Assembly (NCBI GenBank): GCA_004375785.1
Contig: SOKM01000017.1
Span: 1 to 15,647 of the forward strand
DNA: 15,647 nt
Source: Candidatus Cloacimonadota bacterium
Lineage (GTDB): Bacteria; Hydrothermota; E44-bin80
Direction of reading: 5' to 3'
The notes beneath the pieces were generated by a model. It worked only from the letters and a program-made list of their open reading frames with translations, was not told where the DNA came from and did no database searches. Below, one piece after another: positions 1 through 7,425 of this stretch. The position numbers and the translations under genes were made by a program. Within the stretch, counting starts at the first letter, position 1; each line of letters opens with the position of its first letter.

Positions 1-14
1 TAAATTTTTGGATA

Positions 15-977
15 ATGAACATACTAATTTTTTCACTTGTAATTAACTCACTTTTTCTTGTCAGGGATCCCGATGAAATTTTCACTGCGAAAGATAGAGA
101 ACCATACATTATAGAAGCTGAAAAGGTTACTCTTGATGAAACAGATGAGGGAAGGGTTAGCCACCTTATGGGTAATGTAAAGATTACCCATGGTAAAACT
201 ATAATAACAGGTGATGAAGGATTTGCATATGAGAATGAGCAAATGGCTGAGGTAATTGGGAATGTTAAGATTGATGACGAGGGAACGATTATAACCTCAA
301 AGATAGCAAAATATTTTAAAGAAGAAAGGATGGTCGTACTTGTAGATACAGTAGAATTACAAGATGGGAAACAAGTACTGAAGGCAGATTCACTCGTCTA
401 TTTTAAGGGAAAGAAGGTCTCTCATGCATACGGAGGCGTAATTCTTATTGACGAAGAACAGAATACCGAGGTAACAGGAGATTATGGAGAATACGATTTT
501 ATCAATAAGGAGGGTTTTATAACGAGGAACCCAGTACTGACTCTTTCTGAAAAAGACAGGAAGATAATAATAACAGGTGATACACTAAGGATAAAGAGGA
601 AAGAAAATTTTATGTCATGCACGGGAAATGTAAAGATTCGTGAAGATAGTATCATGGCACGGGCGGGGTATCTTGAGTACTATTCCGATAGTGAGAGAAT
701 ATATCTAAAAGAGAAACCCATTATTGAGCAGGTGGGGAAATCCACTCTATCAGGACTCTTAATTGAGGTTTTTCTTAAGAATAGAGAGATTGTAAAAACT
801 ATAGCAACAATTGATGCAAAGGGTAATTATAGTTTCTCGGATGGTGCTACTAATGATGTGATGGGCGATACGATTACCATTTTTTTTAAGGATGGAAAGA
901 CAGATAGAATTGCTGTAATAGGTAATGCAAGAGGATTGTACAAAAAGGAAGAGGAGGAAGAAAAAAAGGGTGAGTAA
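15..977 (+). CDS. lptA: LptA/OstA-like LPS transport protein
   Basis: OstA/LptA-like protein of 320 residues, predicted to be periplasmic and to form a beta-jellyroll bridge carrying lipopolysaccharide toward the outer membrane. The sequence shows repeated beta-strand units with the typical G-N-V-K-I turn at residues 53-57, 82-86 and 204-208, and a related I-G-N-A turn near 302. It is longer than the E. coli protein (about 185 residues) and ends in a Glu/Lys-rich tail. The ATG at 15 follows only a weak GG at 10-11. The first 16 residues are hydrophobic but lack the usual basic start of a signal peptide. The frame stays open to the window edge, so the real start may lie upstream. The lptB start overlaps its last 8 bases. 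Identification rests on repeats and on lptB next door; assignment to LptA rather than another OstA-like paralogue is an inference. Confidence 0.8.
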   Translation: MNILIFSLVINSLFLVRDPDEIFTAKDREPYIIEAEKVTLDETDEGRVSHLMGNVKITHGKTIITGDEGFAYENEQMAEVIGNVKIDDEGTIITSKIAKYFKEERMVVLVDTVELQDGKQVLKADSLVYFKGKKVSHAYGGVILIDEEQNTEVTGDYGEYDFINKEGFITRNPVLTLSEKDRKIIITGDTLRIKRKENFMSCTGNVKIREDSIMARAGYLEYYSDSERIYLKEKPIIEQVGKSTLSGLLIEVFLKNREIVKTIATIDAKGNYSFSDGATNDVMGDTITIFFKDGKTDRIAVIGNARGLYKKEEEEEKKGE

Positions 978-1695
978 CACTTTGAGAACCGAAAAACTTG
1001 TTAAAGGTTATAGAGGCAGGAGGGTAGTAAATGAAATTGATATTAACGTTCATCAGGGAGAGGTTGTCGGACTTCTGGGACCAAATGGTGCGGGTAAAAC
1101 AACAACATTCTATATGATTGTTGGCGTTATTCAGCCAGAAAAAGGTGATGTCTATTTCAATGAAAAAAAGATTACCCTTTTCCCAATGTTCAAGAGGGCA
1201 AGATTGGGCATCTCATATCTTCCTCAGGAGGCTTCCATATTCAGAAAATTGACAGTAGAAGAAAATATTCTCGCCATACTTGAGATGTTACCATTAACAA
1301 ATAAAGAGAGAAAGGAAAAATTAGAGAAACTGCTTTGTGAATTAAAGATTGAAAAAGTAGCAAAACAGAAGGCGTACACCCTTTCTGGTGGAGAAAGAAG
1401 AAGGGCTGAAGTTGCAAGGGCGCTTGTTACTGACCCTGCCTTTATTCTTCTCGATGAACCTTTTACAGGCATTGACCCAATTGTAAGACAGGATATTCAG
1501 AACGTGGTTCAACAATTAAAAAGTAGAGGAATTGGTGTTTTAATCACAGACCATAATGTCCGGGAGACTCTTGAAATAACAGATAGGGCGTATATAATGT
1601 ATGAGGGCAAAATACTCTTTCAGGGAACACCTGAGGAATTGACAGAAAATAAGGAAGCAAGAAAGGTTTATTTAGGGGAGAAATTCAGATTATGA
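970..1695 (+). CDS. lptB: LptB, LPS export ABC transporter ATPase
   Basis: Cytoplasmic ATPase of the LptB2FG complex, which extracts lipopolysaccharide from the inner membrane. All ABC motifs are present (numbering from the GTG at 970): Walker A GPNGAGKTT at 37-45, Q-loop Gln86, signature LSGGE at 138-142, Walker B ending Asp162-Glu163, and H-loop His195. The 241-residue length is normal for LptB. An ATG at 925 would add 15 residues, mostly lysine and arginine, that lie inside lptA. I prefer GTG at 970 because GAGGAGG at 951-957 is a good ribosome-binding site and the resulting N-terminus (V-S-N-T-L-R-T-E-K) fits the family. It overlaps lptA by 8 bases and rpoN by 4 (ATGA), so translation is probably coupled. 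Confidence 0.95.
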   Translation: MSNTLRTEKLVKGYRGRRVVNEIDINVHQGEVVGLLGPNGAGKTTTFYMIVGVIQPEKGDVYFNEKKITLFPMFKRARLGISYLPQEASIFRKLTVEENILAILEMLPLTNKERKEKLEKLLCELKIEKVAKQKAYTLSGGERRRAEVARALVTDPAFILLDEPFTGIDPIVRQDIQNVVQQLKSRGIGVLITDHNVRETLEITDRAYIMYEGKILFQGTPEELTENKEARKVYLGEKFRL

Positions 1696-3083
1696 AAGAG
1701 TTAAAGATAGATCTTCGTGTAGCATTAAAACAGACCCTTACCCCTCAACTATATCAACTTCTCAAATTACTCCAGATGCCATACCTTGAGCTTGAACAGA
1801 CGGTGAGAAACGAACTTATAAAAAATCCACTTCTTGAGGAACAAAAAGAATTAGAGGAAGAGCAGGAGACAACTCCTCAACTTGAACAAAAATTAAAAAA
1901 AGAAGTCAGGGAAATTGACTGGGCAGAATTTTTCCAGGGAGAATATAATTATTATTACAGACCCGTTCAGTACTTAAAAGAAGACATACCCGAGAAGGTA
2001 CCTGTTACTCAACCCTCAATAAGAGACCGCTTACTTGAACAACTCCATTTGAACACAGGAAAAGACCAAACAAGAATCGTAGGAGAATACATCATAGACT
2101 CTCTCAATGATGAAGGATTTCTTGATATAGATATTAAGGAGATATCAGATGTCCTCAATGTTTCGGAATCTATGGTGCTCGATACCCTGAGGCTTGTTCA
2201 CACCTTTGACCCACCAGGTGTCGGTTCGAGGAATATTGAGGAATGTCTCACAATACAACTCTATCAAAATGGATACGAAGAAAGTTCTATTGAAATAAAG
2301 ATTGCAAAGGATTTTCTCAAAGAAGTAGGAAGTAAACAGTTCTATAAGATAAGAAAGCAACTCAGAGTTTCTGAAATGAGGGTAAAAGAGGCTGTCGAGA
2401 TAATCTCTTCCCTTAACCCGAAACCTTTTAGAGGATTGGGCAGCAGTGACATAAGGTATATCGTTCCTGACCTTATTATGAAAGAGACCGAGGATGGATA
2501 TGAAATTATGGTAAATGAGACCACCATTCCGAGTCTTAGAATTAACAACTACTACAAAGAAATCTTATATGAAAAAGAGAGTTTATTAAAGGAGGAAAAG
2601 GAATTTATTAGACAGAAACTAAATTCCGCACTTAATTTGATGAGAGGGTTAGAAGAAAGAAGACGTTCAATACTTAAGGTTGCGCGGTTTATCGTTGAAA
2701 AACAGAAAGGTTTTTTTGAAGTGGGGTTTTCACAACTTGTTCCTCTAACTATGCAGAGAGTTTCGGAAGCAGTAGGGCTTCATGAATCAACAATAAGCAG
2801 AATAGTACAAGGAAAATACATCGACACACCAAGAGGGCTTTTTGAACTGAGGTTTTTCTTCAGTGGAGGTATTTCGAGAGAAAACGATGTTGATATTTCA
2901 ACAAGGACTGTGAAGGAAAGGGTAAAAGTATTGATCGAGAAAGAGGATAAAAAACATCCTCTGGAGGATAGAGAAATAGTAGAAATCCTTGATAAAGAAG
3001 GGATACATATTGCACGAAGAACCGTAGCAAAATACAGAAAGCAGCTTATTTTACTCCCTGCACGGTTAAGAAAAGAGTATTAG
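1692..3083 (+). CDS. rpoN: RNA polymerase sigma-54 factor
   Basis: Sigma-54, which directs RNA polymerase to -24/-12 promoters and needs an AAA+ activator to open them. Region I is visible at residues 5-50: rich in Gln and Leu, ending K-N-P-L-L-E-E. An acidic linker follows at 50-75, then the core-binding region (about 105-320). The helix-turn-helix lies around 351-375 (L-T-M-Q-R-V-S-E-A-V-G-L-H-E-S-T-I-S-R). The RpoN box is ARRTVAKYRK at 441-450, one residue from the ARRTVAKYRE consensus. At 463 residues it is full length. The ATG overlaps the lptB stop. The lptB-rpoN linkage is conserved in proteobacteria, so this is a genuine rpoN context. No -24/-12 promoter was recognised in the window, and no bacterial enhancer-binding protein is encoded here. 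Confidence 0.97.
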   Translation: MKELKIDLRVALKQTLTPQLYQLLKLLQMPYLELEQTVRNELIKNPLLEEQKELEEEQETTPQLEQKLKKEVREIDWAEFFQGEYNYYYRPVQYLKEDIPEKVPVTQPSIRDRLLEQLHLNTGKDQTRIVGEYIIDSLNDEGFLDIDIKEISDVLNVSESMVLDTLRLVHTFDPPGVGSRNIEECLTIQLYQNGYEESSIEIKIAKDFLKEVGSKQFYKIRKQLRVSEMRVKEAVEIISSLNPKPFRGLGSSDIRYIVPDLIMKETEDGYEIMVNETTIPSLRINNYYKEILYEKESLLKEEKEFIRQKLNSALNLMRGLEERRRSILKVARFIVEKQKGFFEVGFSQLVPLTMQRVSEAVGLHESTISRIVQGKYIDTPRGLFELRFFFSGGISRENDVDISTRTVKERVKVLIEKEDKKHPLEDREIVEILDKEGIHIARRTVAKYRKQLILLPARLRKEY

Positions 3084-3097
3084 GGACGTGAGATAAA

Positions 3098-4003
3098 ATG
3101 AAGATAAAAGATGGGTTAAAACAATTTCTTGAATACCTGAAATTTGAGAAACATTTCTCCCCGCATACACTTAGATCATACAAAAATGACCTTTCACAAT
3201 TCATTGATCACCTTGAGAATGAATGCGGTATTCTTGACGTAGATAAGGTTAATTTCAAGCATATAAGAAATTTTGTGGGCTCGTTGATAAGGGGTGGATT
3301 CAAAAAATCCTCTGCAGAAAGAAAGTTAGCAGCAGTAAAGTCATTCTTTTCGTTTCTTACAAAGCGGGGTATTATTAAGAACAATCCCGCCAAATTGGTA
3401 AAGTCACCCCGGAAAGAGAGAAGGGTACCTTCTTTTCTCACGCAACCCGCTGCTGAAAAGTTAATGAATTTACCCACCGGAGACAAACCTACAGATATTA
3501 GAAATAAAGCAATACTCGAGCTCCTTTATGGAACGGGTATAAGGGCAAGTGAACTTTGTCAATTAGATGTCGGCAATATCAATATTCCACGAGGAACTGT
3601 CAAGGTAAAAGGTAAAGGTGGAAAGGAAAGAATATTGCCCATAGGAGAGATGGCTCAAATAAGAATTAATGATTACATAAGAGCAAGAATAAAACTACTC
3701 AGGAGAAATGAAGAGGAAGCTCTTTTTTTGAATAAATATGGAGGAAGACTATCAACGAGAAGTCTTCAGAGGATAGTCAACAGCTTCATAAGAAAGGTTG
3801 CTCACCTCACAAAGACAAGCCCCCATACCCTGAGACATACATTTGCGACACATCTCTTAGAGAGGGGTGCTGATATAAGGTCTGTTCAGGAATTGTTAGG
3901 TCACTCATCCCTTTCAACAACTCAGATTTACACCCATATCACTGTAAATAGATTAAAAAAGGTATATATGAAGGCACATCCCCGTGCACAAAAACCAGGC
4001 TAA
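3098..4003 (+). CDS. xerC: XerC/XerD-type tyrosine recombinase
   Basis: Tyrosine site-specific recombinase of the XerC/D type, probably resolving chromosome dimers at dif. The N-terminal core-binding domain (1-105) contains S-P-H-T-L-R-S-Y. The catalytic domain (115-298) has the full active site: Arg149 in G-T-G-I-R-A-S-E-L, beta-hairpin Lys173 in G-K-G-G-K-E-R, His243 and Arg246 in PHTLRH, His269 in LGHSS and nucleophile Tyr178+100 (Tyr278) in T-Q-I-Y-T-H. At 301 residues it has the normal Xer length. The 14-base gap after rpoN suggests it is the last gene of the operon; the ribosome-binding site before the ATG is weak. Chromosomal housekeeping context argues against a phage or integron integrase. 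XerC and XerD cannot be told apart here, and the symbol is nominal. The stop overlaps the stop of the opposing NlpC gene. Confidence 0.92.
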   Translation: MKIKDGLKQFLEYLKFEKHFSPHTLRSYKNDLSQFIDHLENECGILDVDKVNFKHIRNFVGSLIRGGFKKSSAERKLAAVKSFFSFLTKRGIIKNNPAKLVKSPRKERRVPSFLTQPAAEKLMNLPTGDKPTDIRNKAILELLYGTGIRASELCQLDVGNINIPRGTVKVKGKGGKERILPIGEMAQIRINDYIRARIKLLRRNEEEALFLNKYGGRLSTRSLQRIVNSFIRKVAHLTKTSPHTLRHTFATHLLERGADIRSVQELLGHSSLSTTQIYTHITVNRLKKVYMKAHPRAQKPG

Positions 4004-4494
4004 AAGAAAAGATCTGAGATGATATTTTTCCCACCCACAAAACGTTTTCTATAGTATTCTTTATCCAGTCTGTCAAGCACAACGCCCCTTGATGAGGAAG
4101 CGTGGACGAATTTTCCCTTACCTGCATATATGCCCACATGGCGTGGATTGTGAAAAATCACAAGGTCGCCAGCAATAAAATCATCTCTTTTGACCCACTT
4201 GCCTTCTTTCTCCATCGCTTTTACTGTTCTTGGGAGGTCTATTCCAAATTTTTTATATACATACTGTACAAAACCCGAGCAGTCAAAACCTGAGGGTGAA
4301 CTTCCCCCGTAAAGATACCGTACTCCTCTCTGTTTTAATGCCTCAATCACTATTTCCTTCCTTAAATCTTTTTCATCTTCTTTAAGGGCGAAGTCTAAAT
4401 GTTGTGAACTGAAACGGGCTGAACTACAACCAATTAGAAAAAGTAAAAATATAGAGATTAACCACTCAAATCTCTTATCTATTTTCATATACAT
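4000..4494 (-). CDS. NlpC/P60 cell-wall peptidase lipoprotein
   Basis: NlpC/P60-family cysteine peptidase, expected to cleave peptidoglycan stem peptides in the periplasm. It has a hydrophobic signal (residues 11-22) and lipobox L-I-G-C with Cys23, so it is probably a lipoprotein. The catalytic triad region is intact: Cys72 in FDCSGF, His119 in R-H-V-G-I-Y and His131 in F-V-H-A-S. The 164-residue size fits a single catalytic domain with no LysM or SH3 targeting domain. Start is ATG at 4494 or, six bases later, ATG at 4488; neither has a clear ribosome-binding site, so the choice is open. A truncated repeat element begins 27 bases upstream of the start. The TAG stop (4002-4000) overlaps the TAA of the recombinase gene on the other strand, so no dedicated terminator separates them. 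Confidence 0.9.
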   Translation of the reverse strand: MYMKIDKRFEWLISIFLLFLIGCSSARFSSQHLDFALKEDEKDLRKEIVIEALKQRGVRYLYGGSSPSGFDCSGFVQYVYKKFGIDLPRTVKAMEKEGKWVKRDDFIAGDLVIFHNPRHVGIYAGKGKFVHASSSRGVVLDRLDKEYYRKRFVGGKNIISDLFF

Positions 4495-4521
4495 ATAAAG
4501 GTTCCAATGCTATTCGAAAAC

Positions 4522-4630
4522 GTAAATATTCAGTCAACCACGTTACATTACCATAAAAGACTGTCATCGCGAGTATCGTATCGGAGCCTGTCCTGAGCAT
4601 ATGCGAAGGAAAGCAATCTCGGTTTTTCAA
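4522..4630. repeat. Truncated copy of the GTAA-ended repeat (left half)
   Basis: The first 20 bases (GTAAATATTCAGTCAACCAC) match the left terminus of the complete element at 12543 in 17 of 20 positions. Both copies carry CGTTACATT next and reach the GTCAT(C/T)GCGAG motif exactly 41 bases from the end (4563 and 12584). Both then have AGCAATCTCGGTTTT, ending here near 4626. This copy carries a different, longer filling (GAGCCTGTCCTGAGC... at 4584-4609). No right terminus or flanking 8-bp duplication was found, so it is a decayed or chimeric remnant. It points its GTAA end at the nlpC gene. Confidence 0.7.
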
Positions 4631-4631
4631 T

Positions 4632-4650
4632 GTTGGGGACAAGCCCCAAC
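4632..4650. repeat. Perfect GTTGGGG/CCCCAAC hairpin after the papain-family gene
   Basis: A 7-bp perfect stem, GTTGGGG at 4632-4638 and CCCCAAC at 4644-4650, with a 5-base loop. It lies 13 bases beyond the stop of the 917-residue protease gene, so it could protect or end that transcript. Neither strand has a U-tract after the stem, so it is not a standard intrinsic terminator. It abuts the truncated repeat and may be part of the same repeat patch. Confidence 0.6.
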
Positions 4651-4662
4651 GCTACTTATACC

Positions 4663-7416
4663 TTATCGCAGCTTTATAACTTTTTCCCGAAACAACTTTT
4701 CTCCTGATTCTTTCACCCTTACCGTGAAAAAATATGTACCCGATGGTAACTCTATCCCGTCATCGTTTCTTCCTTCCCAGATAATGCTCCGTTCCCCTTT
4801 TTGACAAGAGAACTTTCTTACCTTCTGACCTGCAATATTGTAAACTGAGATTTCAACAGGAGTGTTGATTGCCTCAGAGAGGAAAAGGTTCAATGTCTTC
4901 GTGAAGGGATTTGGGAAAACTCGGACAATCTTATTTTTTGTAACCATTTTTTCTTCAATACCTATCAGTATATCTCCATAGTAACCAGTTCTGTACGAAT
5001 TGCATCTGAACATATTCCAGTATATGTTAGCACCTGATACCTCTTTATGATCGAGGACCGAAACACCCGCGGATGTCCCTATAACAATCTCATCATCTCC
5101 ATCCATATCAATATCACCAACAGCCGGAGAGGTAACAGATGCAGGAATTGTGAGAGGATAGGGGGAAATAATAGAGCCGTCTCCGTCTAAAACATAGACT
5201 GTTCCTTTATCCGATAGAGCGATTATTTCTGGTTCTCCATCATTATCAAGGTCAGAAAAACAAGGGGAAGATTTTACTGGAGCGTCGGTTTTGAAGGGCC
5301 ATCCAGAAACAGGATTTCCATTATGGTGGAATCCATAAATAGAACTATCGGAGCAGCCAAAGAAGATCTCAAGGTCATTGTCACCATCAATATCTGTAAA
5401 AGAGGGGGATGTTCTTATCTCACCTGAAACAGGAATCTGTAAGTTTAGTGAACCGTCTCCATTGAGTATAACGAGTGTATTATTCGTTGAGCCGACAACT
5501 ACCTTTATACCTGTGCCATCAAAGTTCGCAGAGGATGGAGGACCATATACCTGCCCACCAATATGATAGGGCCATCCAGGAACTATAGTTCCATTATCAT
5601 TCAATGCATAAATATTTCCAGAAAGTGTTGCGTAAACAATTTCTCTTTTATTATCCTCATCAAGGTCACATAGAGTAACCCCTGAGAAGATTATTCCACC
5701 ATCTGGTGATGTGAAGGGAAAACTGTCGTTGTAACTCGAGCCATCACTTTTAAGCACATACAATTTCTTACTGAAACTCCCAACTATAATTTCAAGTTTA
5801 CTATCGTTATCCATATCAAAGAGGGCTGGAGTTGCTGTAACGGGTCCTCCTGTAGGAACGTTGAAAACAATGCTTCCATCGTTCGTGATTAAGTAAATAT
5901 TCCCATTGAAACCTCCAAATGCAATATCCATATTACCATTATCATCCACATCGCCACAGGCTGGTGAACTCCAGATCTTGTTCCCCATATTCAGAGGAAA
6001 TCCTGTAACATCATCTGCCTTACAATCCTTCGCATAAAGGTTAGCATCGTCACATCCAAAAATGACCTCTTTTCGCACATCACCAACGAGATTTATTATA
6101 CAGGGTGAACTCTTTACAATCTCTGCATATGCAGGCCAGCCGTACTGGTTCCATCCAATCTCAATATTGAAAGGAAGTTCCACCCAGTAGGCATAGCCAC
6201 TGTCTCCAATTGCAGTTACATAGAGGTTAAATCCCTTTTCACCGGGCTCGATGGATGAATCTGCAAAGAGAGTTAAAGGGTCAGAAGTATTTGTTTTTTC
6301 CTCATTGCTTATAATAGTTCCGTAAAGAGCAATTGAATCCACCAGGATAATCCCTGCTACCTCTGTTTTTAATGTTGCATCGGTAAAAAATGCATCTGAC
6401 CACCCTGGATAGTTTTTCAGGGTAACATAAATATCTGCAGTCTCTCCCGGATTGAGAACACCATCACCATCACCATAGATGGAATCGTTCAGGATAGTAA
6501 CAACATTCTTGATATATGGATAATGAGATGTTTTTGGTGTCATCCAGATTGCAAAATCCTCGATAGAACATTCGCCATAAGCCATACGGAAATAGCCTTC
6601 CTCTCCCCAGTTTTTCCCCCAGCTGTTTTTTGCTATCCAACAGCTGTCTGAGTCGCTCCACCCTAGCATACTGACATGATGCCAGCCAGAAAAGGAACCC
6701 CAGGTATGTTCATAAACACCACCCGTGTAAGAAAAAAAATCTTCATATACCTGAAATCTAACATCAATGGGGCCATATTGAACATGGTCCTTTAAACCAT
6801 CAATAGATGTAAAACACCAATCGAAATCCTCAATTCTTCTATTTGTAAATATAGCCTCATCACATCTATCAGAACAGGGAATACCATCATCTGCCATATA
6901 TGGGAAACAGGCTTCTTCGGACGCCCCATAATCCCTTACATATTCACAGGTCGGATAAATACTGTATCCATCGCAGGAACCAGGACTGCAGGAGAGGAGT
7001 TCCTGTTCTGAAAGGTCCATTTCAGGATTCTCAGCGTTTGCCGATATGTTTATCGTTGCTTCAAGCGTACCAAGACAGCCAAATGCCCAGCAGGAACCGC
7101 AGGCTCCCTGGTCTTTAACAGGAGTCGTATAATCCTTTCCATTGTTATTCCGCCAGTCAAGTTCGGGAGGATACATTTTTTTAAGAGGTATTGAAATCTT
7201 TCTTGTCTCTGGAGGATACAGGGTTTCACCTCCACCAAGAAGTTTTTTTCTCTCTTCCCGAGAAAGGATTGAAATAGATGTTATGCCTGCATTCCATCTC
7301 GCCTCTTTTTCAATTATTGCTTTTTTTATCTCTGTAAGTTCATCTGCAAAAATTGATGCTATAAAAAGAAACAAAAAGGTCACTGTCAGATAAGCGCTTT
7401 TGTTTATATTTTTCAT
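4663..7416 (-). CDS. Secreted papain-family (C1) protease with beta-propeller and C-terminal sorting domain
   Basis: Exported cysteine protease of 917 residues. A signal peptide (1-24, ending I-F-A-D) is followed by a short pro-region and a complete papain-type domain (about 84-292): oxyanion Gln103, nucleophile Cys109 in CGSCWAF, His247 and Asn264 in KNSWGKNWG. Residues 300-420 look like an Ig/CARDB-like beta domain (G-D-G-D-G-V-L-N-P-G-E). Eight repeats of about 46 residues follow (442-777); six carry FG-GAP-like D-x-D-x-D-x-x-x-E/D-I signatures at 489, 534, 584, 675, 722 and 768, predicting a calcium-binding beta-propeller. The tail (830-917) is a FlgD/Por-type sorting domain with PNPF at 835-838, S-V-Y-N-I-A-G-Q-K-V, and L-P-S-G-T-Y-F. 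AAGGAGG at 7421-7427 is an excellent ribosome-binding site. It follows the aspartyl protease gene by 9 bases. Cell-surface or extracellular digestion is inferred; the substrate is unknown. Confidence 0.93.
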   Translation of the reverse strand: MKNINKSAYLTVTFLFLFIASIFADELTEIKKAIIEKEARWNAGITSISILSREERKKLLGGGETLYPPETRKISIPLKKMYPPELDWRNNNGKDYTTPVKDQGACGSCWAFGCLGTLEATINISANAENPEMDLSEQELLSCSPGSCDGYSIYPTCEYVRDYGASEEACFPYMADDGIPCSDRCDEAIFTNRRIEDFDWCFTSIDGLKDHVQYGPIDVRFQVYEDFFSYTGGVYEHTWGSFSGWHHVSMLGWSDSDSCWIAKNSWGKNWGEEGYFRMAYGECSIEDFAIWMTPKTSHYPYIKNVVTILNDSIYGDGDGVLNPGETADIYVTLKNYPGWSDAFFTDATLKTEVAGIILVDSIALYGTIISNEEKTNTSDPLTLFADSSIEPGEKGFNLYVTAIGDSGYAYWVELPFNIEIGWNQYGWPAYAEIVKSSPCIINLVGDVRKEVIFGCDDANLYAKDCKADDVTGFPLNMGNKIWSSPACGDVDDNGNMDIAFGGFNGNIYLITNDGSIVFNVPTGGPVTATPALFDMDNDSKLEIIVGSFSKKLYVLKSDGSSYNDSFPFTSPDGGIIFSGVTLCDLDEDNKREIVYATLSGNIYALNDNGTIVPGWPYHIGGQVYGPPSSANFDGTGIKVVVGSTNNTLVILNGDGSLNLQIPVSGEIRTSPSFTDIDGDNDLEIFFGCSDSSIYGFHHNGNPVSGWPFKTDAPVKSSPCFSDLDNDGEPEIIALSDKGTVYVLDGDGSIISPYPLTIPASVTSPAVGDIDMDGDDEIVIGTSAGVSVLDHKEVSGANIYWNMFRCNSYRTGYYGDILIGIEEKMVTKNKIVRVFPNPFTKTLNLFLSEAINTPVEISVYNIAGQKVRKFSCQKGERSIIWEGRNDDGIELPSGTYFFTVRVKESGEKLFREKVIKLR

Positions 7417-7425
7417 ACGACCTCC

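Noticed and set aside
2..46. Tail of a possible upstream gene (frame open from the left edge to TAA at 44-46), perhaps lptC.
   Set aside because: Only 14 codons are visible with no recognisable motif; the position is suggestive but cannot be supported.
925..969. Upstream ATG extending lptB by 15 residues.
   Set aside because: The extension lies wholly inside lptA and has a lysine/arginine-rich sequence unlike LptB; the GTG at 970 has a better ribosome-binding site.
4632..4650. Intrinsic terminator for the papain-family gene.
   Set aside because: The stem is good, but there is no U-tract on either strand, so it is listed only as a hairpin.
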